Shown one piece after another: positions 24,854 through 32,484 of a stretch of DNA of 39,532 nt. The stretch covers positions 1 to 39,532 of the forward strand of contig SVPP01000021.1 of the NCBI GenBank assembly GCA_015065765.1, written 5' to 3'. Position numbers and translations under genes: made by a program. Below the pieces are notes generated by a model, which saw only the letters and a program-made list of their open reading frames with translations, did not search any database and was not told the DNA's origin. Position 1 is the first letter of the stretch; each line of letters opens with the position of its first letter. The stretch comes from Oscillospiraceae bacterium (GTDB lineage Bacteria; Bacillota; Clostridia; Oscillospirales; Acutalibacteraceae).

Positions 24854-25858
24854 TTATTTCCTATGTAATTTGTTACTTCTTGCTATCCCCACAGCAATAA
24901 AAGCAGCACCAAGAAGAGATAAAGCCAACAGACAAAGCAAGTAAATATTCCCGTTAATACACCGCTCCCAATCGTTAAAATCCACCTGATACTGATTTCC
25001 AGTTGCACCGAACAGCAAGCCTGCCACATAATTTGTAAAGTAGAATATCACTGCGGTAAACAAAGTACAGATGCCTGCCTTTAAAAAGCCGTCAAAATCA
25101 AACAGACATACAACCGTACAAAAAATGAGAGGTAAGAAGCCGTAAGCGGTTATAGCTATTGCTCTTGCCAAGCTGAAAGGATACCATACGTTCACATTCA
25201 ACAGCAGCAAAACAGTAAGTACGAATTCTGATAAAAACGAAAATATAAATCTATATCGGAATAATTTCGTTTTTGATAAAACAATGGGTAAAAATACCAG
25301 CACATATCCCATAAGAACTCCGATACATGAAGTCATGAACCAATACATACCATTTGTATATACCGCACAGGTAAACAGAAGAAGAGCAATCGACACGTAC
25401 GTTGTAACAGTAAAGACGAGAAATTTTTGCTTCTCAAAAATCCATGTAAAGGTCGGAATAAAGGAGTAGGCACACAGCAATGATGACAATACTATAAAAA
25501 ACCACGATAACGTATGATTAACCGCAAGATTGCAGATAAAACAAACAACCAAAGTTATCGCATATAATATCGTGGGAATCCATATCCATGCACCACGGAT
25601 TTTGCGGAAAATTTTCGCTTCATGTTTTATTTTTCTTGTTTCCGTATCGGTTGACGCCGTAATAAATTCATGTTCACTTATATCAAGAACCCGACAGATA
25701 TCAGAAACAAGTGTTATATCGGGATAAGATATTCCCCTCTCCCATTTACTTACTGCACCCTCAGTGACAAACAACAACTCCGCTAAATCCTTTTGCGAAT
25801 AATTCTTTTCAAGCCTTTTAGCTTTTATAAACGAACCGAAAGTTTTTTTATCAGTCAT
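24854..25858 (-). CDS. XRE-family HTH regulator fused to a polytopic membrane domain
   Basis: A 334-residue protein. Residues 6-65 are a typical XRE/Cro helix-turn-helix (FIKAKRLEKNYSQKDLAELLFVTEGAVSKWERG, split as FIKAKRLEKNYSQKDLAELL then FVTEGAVSKWERGISYPD). After a linker to about 90, eight hydrophobic segments follow at roughly 91-112, 116-137, 147-168, 172-193, 204-221, 228-252, 262-283 and 304-325. This is a common clostridial design of a membrane-tethered DNA-binding protein; what it senses is unknown. ATG 25858 has AGGTGA 6 nt upstream; an in-frame TTG two codons earlier directly abuts that site. It may control its own promoter (direct repeat at 25902-25918) or the adjacent MFS operon, 113 nt downstream in the same direction. 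Confidence 0.87.
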   Translation of the reverse strand: MTDKKTFGSFIKAKRLEKNYSQKDLAELLFVTEGAVSKWERGISYPDITLVSDICRVLDISEHEFITASTDTETRKIKHEAKIFRKIRGAWIWIPTILYAITLVVCFICNLAVNHTLSWFFIVLSSLLCAYSFIPTFTWIFEKQKFLVFTVTTYVSIALLLFTCAVYTNGMYWFMTSCIGVLMGYVLVFLPIVLSKTKLFRYRFIFSFLSEFVLTVLLLLNVNVWYPFSLARAIAITAYGFLPLIFCTVVCLFDFDGFLKAGICTLFTAVIFYFTNYVAGLLFGATGNQYQVDFNDWERCINGNIYLLCLLALSLLGAAFIAVGIARSNKLHRK

Positions 25859-25878
25859 ACACAATCACCTCTGCTCAC

Positions 25879-25918
25879 ATTTTACATAATCTCCAATCAT
25901 GTGTCAATGGATTGTCAA
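25879..25918 (-). promoter_or_regulatory. Promoter of the XRE-membrane gene with a tandem TTGACA repeat
   Basis: Minus-strand TTGACA (25907-25902), a 17-nt spacer and TAAAAT (25884-25879). TTGACA is repeated 11 bp upstream (25918-25913), one helical turn away, suggesting a doubled regulator site or overlapping promoters. Confidence 0.65.
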
Positions 25919-25946
25919 GCCACCCTTTATTTTACGCAAAAAATAA

Positions 25947-25972
25947 ACCCCGAAGCCATAAGGTTTCGGGGT
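25947..25972 (-). terminator. Terminator on the downstream side of the NACHT remnant
   Basis: ACCCCGAAGCC (25947-25957) pairs with GGTTTCGGGGT (25962-25972), with one G-T pair and a 4-nt loop; on the minus strand it is followed by TATTTTTTGC. It insulates the XRE gene from the decayed region to its right. Confidence 0.8.
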
Positions 25973-26261
25973 AATTTGTGAAGATAAGGAAATTATCTCT
26001 TTGAGTACTTCACCTTGTAAAACAACATCCTGATCCAACTTTTCGCAAATTGTTATAAGCTAAAAAAGCAATGTTTTCACTCTTTTCAGTGCAAAAAAAC
26101 GGTGTTTTTTATACTTTTTATAGTTTTACGCTACTTATCACAACATCTCAAAAACTTAAATTTCTTGAGTTATTGGTTTTTTATTGGTTTTTATGTTGTC
26201 TTTCTCATTATACAAGACAGCAAATTGCTCGCCTTGATTTTCGCCAACACTCACTTGATTA
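25973..26261. other. AT-rich non-coding stretch between the terminator and the NACHT remnant
   Basis: No gene that I can support on either strand. Base composition is clearly more AT-rich than the flanks. The only structure seen is short direct repetition near 26176-26202 (TTGGTTTTTTATTGGTTTTTAT-like, two copies of ATTGGTTTTT). It may be part of the same foreign segment as the NACHT remnant. Confidence 0.5.
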
Positions 26262-27453
26262 CTATGATAATAATTCGCTCAAATCTAAATCGTGTTCTTG
26301 CTTTTTGGCATTTAATTCATCATACAGGTTTGCCAACATCTGTATTCTTTCGCCAATCCAAGTTCGCTTGAAAATATTATAGATTTCATCATCATCAAAA
26401 TAATCGACAATTCTTTTTCTTGTTCTAAATTTATAATTTTCTTTTTCAATCAAACATGTTAATAATTCACTTGAAACTTTTTTGCATCTTCCAATTCTTG
26501 AGGAGTCTTGTTATGTATTTTAACAAACTTATACACAAACCATGATAATTGGCATCCTTCAAACATAAGTAACCACAAAGTAATATCATTCGCTTCTGGA
26601 GATGTAGACAGTTTGAACTCAACATTCATTCTTTCAAGATAATACTTATACTTATCGTTTTCACAATCCGTTTCTATTTCCTCTAATATTGGCATTATAA
26701 TATTATGTTCTACCCTTTCTTCACACATATCGTACAACATATCGAACACTGAATCATCTCTCGCTCGAATAGGATCCTTCTTTATTAATTCTATAGCCAT
26801 TTTCTTCATATTACTGTCAGGAAGTTCTTTTAAAAATAAAGCTGTAAAATACTCCTGAAAAGACCTATGAGTAAATCTATATGTAATACCATCTTTATAC
26901 ATCAAGCACATAGAATTTGTTAAATCATATATTATATCATCTATGTTTAATTCTTTACCTTTCAAATTAACTTTAGCTAAAAACGAACGCAACTCATCTT
27001 CATAAAATTCAATTTTTCCATTAAAATATGTTACAAAACAGAAAAAGGCAAAAACTCTTTTGAAATCATCTGAACTTAGTTTTGTCTTAAATTCACGCTT
27101 ATAACCACCCTTGGTAGCATCATGTTTTATATACAATGTTTCAAAAGCATTAGAATAAAACAAGTGTAATTTTTCTGGTATGTCGGCGTAATTATCATAC
27201 GTCAATAACATTATATTTAACAAGAGTGGATTTGAAGCAAACGATTCGTGCTTCATATAAAGCTCCGCATCTAAAGCTTTAATAAAATTATTTTTTACAA
27301 CTTCATCATAATCTATTTTTTGTATAATGAAATAGCCTGTTCTTTTGAAAATCGTGCTATTTTCAAAACAGTAAATCTTTGAAACTCTATAAATTCGCTA
27401 TATGGGCGTGATGTAATAATAAAGTAATTCTCCGTCAGTACATATTCGCCCTT
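26262..27453 (-). pseudogene. Decayed NACHT (NLR-like STAND) ATPase gene, 5'-truncated with at least two frameshifts
   Basis: Three reading-frame pieces on the minus strand belong to one protein. Piece 1 (27453 to about 27325): KGEYVLTENYFIITSRPYSE then FIEFQRFTVLKIARFSKEQA, containing the sensor-like ITSRP of NACHT ATPases. Piece 2 (to 26459): IDYDEVVKNNFIKALDAELY, NPLLLNIMLLTYDNYADIP, FYSNAFETLYIKHDATKGG and YRFTHRSFQEYFTALFLKEL, typical of bacterial NACHT proteins C-terminal to the ATPase core. Piece 3 (to 26262): SSELLTCLIEKENYKF to DLDLSELLS. Piece 1 joins piece 2 by a one-base loss near 27325; piece 2 joins piece 3 at an A6 run (T6 on plus, 26478-26483). Walker A, Walker B and the N-terminal effector are missing: only 30 bp separate piece 1 from the next gene. 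Bacterial NACHT proteins are antiphage defence ATPases, so this is a non-functional remnant. Confidence 0.82.
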
Positions 27454-27486
27454 TTATACCGCATACAGTTCCACAGATACAAAAAG

Positions 27487-28956
27487 TTAAACATAGCTAA
27501 ATATACTTTTACGTTGTTGCATTTTTCTTAGCGAAATATAAATCGCTGCAATCAACGCCGACGCGACAAGCATAATCGGTACGGTGATATCCTCTTTGAT
27601 GTAGCGGATACCCACATTGTCAAAGAAAAAGTATACAATAAAACACATACCGAGATATGACGGAAGTGCAATTTTGGCAAATCTGACCGGAGACATATCA
27701 AAGGTATTTGAATCTTTTCCGAGTATATTTTTGCTCATTATTTTAATCATAAACACGCCGAATATTACGGATAATACTACGGTTAGAATTGTACCGAGAG
27801 GTTCATCATCCGCAAGCACTCCTGTGTGAACAAGAAGCCGTGCAAATCTGATGCCTATTGCTCTTCCGGGTGTCACACCGAGGATGAATACAGTCAGAAC
27901 AAAGTTGAAAGCGAAATTGATTTTTTTGTCAGCGATAAGAGGCGACATATCACACGTATCGTTTTCTTTATTCTTTCCGGCAGTAAACGCAAGAAATGCC
28001 ATAACAAACAGACCTATGAAAAAGCCCGTAACGAATTCCCATGTACCCCAGGTTGCAAATTTCCTGAAAATCTGGGGGAACTCAACTCCTTTGAAGAAGC
28101 CTGAATCAAAATGGCTTGAAACGAGAGGCGTGAGAACTGTTGTTGTAACTGCCGTGAGCAGATTGAGAATAAGCGAGCCGAAGCCGGTGTATTTGTCCTT
28201 ACGGAAAATAAGGGCATATGCCGAAAGAGCAAAAACAGCAAGTGCGTCGGAAATATGCTCGATGCTCATATAGTAGTTTTCAAAAAACGGAATATCTTGA
28301 GTCCAGCCTCTGTCGAGGAAATGGCTCATATATGCTGACATAGGGCTTGAAAATTCAAGTCCGCATTCCTCGAGCCCCATTGCCGCGTAAGCCACCTGGT
28401 CGGGGTTTATGAGCTGAATAATAAAATGAGAAAGTGATGCTTTGAAAATAGTCTGAGATACCATATAAACTGCAACGGCAATTATGTAGTGCTTGATTTT
28501 ATATTCTTTGCCTGAAAAAAGAGATGTAACAAAGAATGCAAAAAGAGGAATCAGTGTGAATGCCATAAGGAAGATTATCACAGCACCGCTGATATGGTCA
28601 ATGGGTGCATAAACATCACCGTTCGGACCTGTGAATACAGGTTCAAGACCGTTCAGCATCTCACCCGAATAAGGCAGGTCGCTCCATACAACGCCTGCAA
28701 GCTGCTCGAGAACAGTAGCGTAGCCCGTAACACTCAATCCGAGCATAAGTCCGCCCAGAGGAATCATTTCATATTTCATACCCTTGCGGTTACCGTAGAA
28801 GTGATAAATGAGGAGCATAAGCACAAGACCGACGCTGTAAAGTCCCCACGATGAGCCGAAACCGCCGTCACCTCTGCATCTCCACATAAATCCGCCGATG
28901 ATTGCACCGAGGATAATCGAGATTACTTTTGAGCCGGCACCAGAATTGTTTTTCAT
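27487..28956 (-). CDS. Polytopic membrane protein of unknown family
   Basis: A 489-residue protein with about 12 hydrophobic segments (for example around 10-24, 36-52, 66-86, 127-146, 155-172, 238-252, 256-278, 306-326, 345-363, 383-405, 425-446 and 452-474). I do not recognise the family. Distinctive residues are an N-terminal GGFMWRCRGDGGFGSSWGLY (residues 21-40), a long extracytoplasmic-looking loop with GPNGDVYAPIDHISGA (110-125), and another with MSHFLDRGWTQDIPFFENYY (209-228). AAAGGAGGT precedes ATG 28956. It is divergent from the first DUF4838 gene with near-consensus promoters back to back, which hints at shared function (for example transport of a DUF4838 product) but does not show it. 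A transporter role is inference only. Confidence 0.75.
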   Translation of the reverse strand: MKNNSGAGSKVISIILGAIIGGFMWRCRGDGGFGSSWGLYSVGLVLMLLIYHFYGNRKGMKYEMIPLGGLMLGLSVTGYATVLEQLAGVVWSDLPYSGEMLNGLEPVFTGPNGDVYAPIDHISGAVIIFLMAFTLIPLFAFFVTSLFSGKEYKIKHYIIAVAVYMVSQTIFKASLSHFIIQLINPDQVAYAAMGLEECGLEFSSPMSAYMSHFLDRGWTQDIPFFENYYMSIEHISDALAVFALSAYALIFRKDKYTGFGSLILNLLTAVTTTVLTPLVSSHFDSGFFKGVEFPQIFRKFATWGTWEFVTGFFIGLFVMAFLAFTAGKNKENDTCDMSPLIADKKINFAFNFVLTVFILGVTPGRAIGIRFARLLVHTGVLADDEPLGTILTVVLSVIFGVFMIKIMSKNILGKDSNTFDMSPVRFAKIALPSYLGMCFIVYFFFDNVGIRYIKEDITVPIMLVASALIAAIYISLRKMQQRKSIFSYV

Positions 28957-28985
28957 GGACGAAACCTCCTTTGGTGTATTGTCTT

Positions 28986-29014
28986 ATTTTATCATAATCT
29001 AAAAGCTTTTTCAA
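28986..29014 (-). promoter_or_regulatory. Promoter of the unknown membrane protein gene
   Basis: Minus-strand TTGAAA (29014-29009), a 17-nt spacer and TAAAAT (28991-28986). Confidence 0.7.
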
Positions 29015-29090
29015 CGATTCATTTCATAAAGAAATCAACGCAAAAAAGTTTTAACTTAATCATACACAAACCCTTTATAAAACTGTGCGA

Positions 29091-29119
29091 TTGACATATA
29101 CAGGGCTACAGTATATAAT
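29091..29119 (+). promoter_or_regulatory. Perfect consensus promoter of the first DUF4838 gene
   Basis: TTGACA (29091-29096), exactly 17 nt, then TATAAT (29114-29119). It is the only fully consensus sigma-A promoter that I found in the window and should be very strong unless repressed. GAGCA...TGCTC (29126-29146) in the leader forms a small stem. Confidence 0.85.
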
Positions 29120-29177
29120 TAATCTGAGCATATGAGGAATGTGCTCGGGAGAAGGTTATAAACAGGAGGATTTGTTT

Positions 29178-31121
29178 ATGGATATTATGTCGTTTTTTAA
29201 TTCTATTAATCCCCGCTTTATTATGCCGTTTTTTACGATGCTGAGCGTTGTTCTGACCTCAGTTTTCTCAGCATTTGTACCGTCTGAGCCACAGGGACAC
29301 ATTTTTACTCCACCCGAAAAGACGGATGCTGTGACAGAGGTTTTTGAAATAACCGATGACTATGTTATTGTTATTTCCGAAAATGCAAGTGCTGCGGAAA
29401 TTACTGCAGCAAATCTTCTTAAGGATACCTTTAGTGCAATAAACGGAACAAACATCACTATTATCACGGATAAGGAAGCTCAAAGCGAAAAAGAAATCTC
29501 TGTAGGTAAGAATAACAGAGAATACGATGATGCTGTTGATTATGCCGCTCTCGGTGCTGAGGGTGTGTGCATAAAAACATCCGGTGATGACATTGTCATT
29601 ACGGGCGGAGATAAGAGAGGAACACTCTACTCAGCCTATACCTTCCTTGAGGAATATTTCGGTTACCGCTGCTTCACAACAGAATTAACCGTTATTCCCG
29701 AGGCTGAAAAGCTTCTTGTTCCCATAAATATTGATTATACCTACGTTCCTCCCTTCATGTTCAGACAGACTGACTGGTACGGAACGACAAGCAAGGAATA
29801 CAAAGTTGCAAACAGACTGAATGATGGCTCTATGGCTGAAGAGCTTGGTTTCGGTGTCGAATATGCAGGTCCCTTCTGCCACACATTTTCAAGTCTTGTT
29901 CCCACTTCCCTTCTTGCAACCGAGCCCGAGCTTTTTGCATTGGGAGTTGAGTCAGGTACAAGAACAGCAGATCAGCTTTGCCTTACAAATCCGAAAACTC
30001 TTGAAATTGCAAAAGCAACTGTCCGTGAGTGGCTGGCAAATACCCCCGATGCGGCTTTTGTTTCCGTAACACAGAACGATAATGCAAATTACTGCGTATG
30101 CGATGAGTGTGCAAGAATTGATGCCGAGGAAGGCAGTCATTCAGGTACAATGATCCGTTTTGTAAATGCAATAGCAGACGATATCAGAGAGGATTACCCT
30201 GACGTTCTCGTTGACACATTCGCATATATGGACGGCTACACAAGACAGGCTCCCGCTATCACCGTTCCGAGAGAAAATGTGGTTATCCGTCTTTGCTCCA
30301 TTGAGTGCAAATTCTCTGCTCCTATGGACAGCGGATATTCCGAGGACAATGAGAGATTTATTCAGGACCTTGAGGATTGGTCTGCAATCAGCGACCACCT
30401 TTTCGTATGGGATTACACCACCGATTACGGCAGCTTGCTCAGTCCCTTCGGCAACTTCGGTGCAATTCAGCGTAATCTTCAGATTTTTGCCGAGCACGAT
30501 GTTATCGGTGTTTTTGAAGAGGGTGCCAGCGGAAGAGGTGCCGACGGCGAATTTGCAGCACTTCGATGCTATATGCTTTCCCGTCTTATGTGGGATCCTT
30601 ATCAGGATGCTGACAAGCTTATGTACGAGTTCTGTGAAGCCTATTACGGTGCAGGCTATCAGAATATAATTGATTTCATCAATGGAATTGACGAAAACAA
30701 CGGCTTCGGCTTTAATATAATTCAGTACTGGCTTGTATTCCCCGAACATATGAATATGGAATATGGTATGGGTTGCTTCGATAAATACTACGCAACAACA
30801 GTTCTTGATATTGACAATAAGACACTCAGAGAATATGATGAGCTTTGGGAAAATGCAATAGCCCAAGCCGGAACCGAGTGGCAGAAGGAAAATGTTAAGC
30901 GTTCGCAGATTTGCTGGAGATACTGGAAGGCAAATATGAAACGCGGTGAATTCTGTGCACTTAATGAGTTTAAGCGCATTGAGGAAAATAAAAAGCTCTA
31001 TAACGATATGGTGCATTTCAATATTACTACACTTATGATAGGTAATCCCCGTCATACCGGCAAACTCGCCGAAACCCCCGATTTCTACTCCGTTCCCGCA
31101 GAATGGGTAGAGAGAAAATAA
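29178..31121 (+). CDS. Secreted DUF4838-family protein (glycan-active candidate), copy 1
   Basis: A 647-residue exported protein with a hydrophobic N-terminus (about 14-33). Residues 55-190 resemble the alpha/beta N-terminal domain seen before GH67/GH20-type barrels (VIVISENASAAEITAANLLK, GDDIVITGGDKRGTLYSAYTFLEEYFG). Residues of about 195-560 match DUF4838 (PF16126 type), with QLCLTNP, SVTQNDN, CVCDECARID (Cys306, Cys308, Cys311), SGTMIRFVNAIA, YTRQAPAITVPRENVVIRLC and a late ICWRYWK. The CxCxxC trio is shared with the second copy and may bind metal or form disulfides. DUF4838 proteins occur in polysaccharide-utilisation contexts and are thought to be glycoside hydrolases; activity is not established here. 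ATG 29178 follows AGGAGG; an in-frame upstream ATG (29139) has no ribosome binding site. Terminator at 31150. Confidence 0.85.
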   Translation: MDIMSFFNSINPRFIMPFFTMLSVVLTSVFSAFVPSEPQGHIFTPPEKTDAVTEVFEITDDYVIVISENASAAEITAANLLKDTFSAINGTNITIITDKEAQSEKEISVGKNNREYDDAVDYAALGAEGVCIKTSGDDIVITGGDKRGTLYSAYTFLEEYFGYRCFTTELTVIPEAEKLLVPINIDYTYVPPFMFRQTDWYGTTSKEYKVANRLNDGSMAEELGFGVEYAGPFCHTFSSLVPTSLLATEPELFALGVESGTRTADQLCLTNPKTLEIAKATVREWLANTPDAAFVSVTQNDNANYCVCDECARIDAEEGSHSGTMIRFVNAIADDIREDYPDVLVDTFAYMDGYTRQAPAITVPRENVVIRLCSIECKFSAPMDSGYSEDNERFIQDLEDWSAISDHLFVWDYTTDYGSLLSPFGNFGAIQRNLQIFAEHDVIGVFEEGASGRGADGEFAALRCYMLSRLMWDPYQDADKLMYEFCEAYYGAGYQNIIDFINGIDENNGFGFNIIQYWLVFPEHMNMEYGMGCFDKYYATTVLDIDNKTLREYDELWENAIAQAGTEWQKENVKRSQICWRYWKANMKRGEFCALNEFKRIEENKKLYNDMVHFNITTLMIGNPRHTGKLAETPDFYSVPAEWVERK

Positions 31122-31149
31122 AAGGTATTTGAATCAGATAAAACAGCAG

Positions 31150-31179
31150 AAAAGCATCGACTAAGTCGATGCTTTTTTG
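31150..31179. terminator. Terminator after DUF4838 copy 1
   Basis: AAAAGCATCGAC (31150-31161), loop TAA, GTCGATGCTTTT (31165-31176), then more Ts: a 12-bp perfect stem. The converging metallophosphoesterase gene ends 12 bp away and may share it. Confidence 0.9.
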
Positions 31180-31191
31180 TCCGATTATAAC

Positions 31192-32466
31192 TTAAAACTG
31201 TACTTTAAGAGGTTCAGATTGCATTCCGTAGCAGTTTTCTGCAACTATTTCAAGAGTGTAATCCTCTTCAGGCAGGTTTTCCAATTTAATTGTAACTCTA
31301 TCAGGTACATTGTAGCGATAATATGAGGGCACGGTTTTGCCTACCTGAGTTCTGTTTCCCTCAGCATCAACTGCGTATGCTCTGTAAATAAATATGGGCA
31401 TGCCGTCTGTTGACTGAGCAGAATCAAGATAAATGTTTTTTCCTATTATCTTAGCTGATGCATCATCTTCAAACACGGGGGGCTTTGAACGGAGCATCTG
31501 CTGTTCGGGTGTGTAGTTGCGGTCAAAAGGACTTTCAAGGATATATTCACAAAGATATTCCTTTGATAAAAGGTCAACAGCTCTGAGTCTGATACGGTTT
31601 TCTGCATCAATTTCCACAACCCAGAATGTTGAAACAAATCTGTAATCCGTGGGGTGGAATGTTTTGATGTCATCGACAGTCAGCTCGGTATAATAAAGTC
31701 CGCCTGTACCGATAGCAGTATAATCCCCCTGCCAGATTGACCTTGGATCATTGTTGGGGTAATGAGAGTGACCGGAAAAATCAATAACCTGAGGATATTT
31801 TTCGAGGATTTCTGCAAAATCAGGCATTCCCCAGCCTTCAAAGTCGGAGCTACCGTAAACAGTATTTGAAATATGCTCATGCTGAATAACAAAAACAGGC
31901 TTTGACGGATCATCGGCAACGGCAAGATCAAGCTGTTCAACCAGCCATTCCTTCTGATACTCGCTGTAATGCTCACCCTCAATTTTTGAGGCTGATACTC
32001 CGATAAAATGGAAACCGTTTATGACACGGTGAAAATCTGTTTCCTGCCCCATAATTTCTTCGTAAAGTTCAAGAGATGCTTTGCCCAGATTGCGGTCATC
32101 GTGAGAGGTTGAAATGGTTGCAAGAAACTGTGTGTCATCTTTGATAACAGGCGTTATTGCCGCTTTAATGCTTCCGAAGGCAATTTTTGTTCCCATATCC
32201 GTAACATCGCCTGCGATAAGCACTGCATCCAGTTTATTATAGCTTTTATCTTTTTCGGCAATATCATAGCCCAATTTAATCATACGCTGAAGTCTGAAGC
32301 TTTGAACATCACCAATTGTAGTGATATGTGAATCACTTGTTACGATAAATCTTGCAACAGGAGAAAAATCTGCCGTATCTTCGGGTGCTTTAGGATTCGC
32401 CAGAAGAGAAACAAAGCTTCCGTATGCAATAAGAATTATAAGAAAAAAGCTGTTTATTCCGTTCAT
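31192..32466 (-). CDS. Membrane-anchored or secreted metallophosphoesterase with altered GNHD motif
   Basis: A 424-residue protein with an N-terminal hydrophobic export segment (about 5-23). Calcineurin-like motifs: VTSDSHI (Asp45, His47), LIAGDVTD (Gly86, Asp87), then TSHDD (120-124) where the family normally has GNHD, then VIQHEH and FSGHSHYP. The metal-ligand Asn is replaced by Ser121, which could lower activity or change metal use. The last about 110 residues (from PPVFEDDASAKIIGKN) form a fibronectin/Ig-like beta domain. It lies 18 nt behind DUF4838 copy 2 with AAGGAGG before ATG 32466, so both are co-expressed. The substrate may be an extracellular phosphodiester or phosphomonoester; this is unproven. 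Confidence 0.82.
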   Translation of the reverse strand: MNGINSFFLIILIAYGSFVSLLANPKAPEDTADFSPVARFIVTSDSHITTIGDVQSFRLQRMIKLGYDIAEKDKSYNKLDAVLIAGDVTDMGTKIAFGSIKAAITPVIKDDTQFLATISTSHDDRNLGKASLELYEEIMGQETDFHRVINGFHFIGVSASKIEGEHYSEYQKEWLVEQLDLAVADDPSKPVFVIQHEHISNTVYGSSDFEGWGMPDFAEILEKYPQVIDFSGHSHYPNNDPRSIWQGDYTAIGTGGLYYTELTVDDIKTFHPTDYRFVSTFWVVEIDAENRIRLRAVDLLSKEYLCEYILESPFDRNYTPEQQMLRSKPPVFEDDASAKIIGKNIYLDSAQSTDGMPIFIYRAYAVDAEGNRTQVGKTVPSYYRYNVPDRVTIKLENLPEEDYTLEIVAENCYGMQSEPLKVQF

Positions 32467-32484
32467 TGTATGCCTCCTTATTTT

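Noticed and set aside
26071-26382. Overlapping plus-strand open frames of 89 and 103 codons in the AT-rich stretch
   Set aside because: Low-complexity Phe/Leu/Ser-rich translations with no ribosome binding site, partly antisense to the NACHT remnant.
30141-31055. A 304-codon open frame on the minus strand
   Set aside because: Antisense shadow of DUF4838 copy 1; no ribosome binding site, promoter or family pattern.
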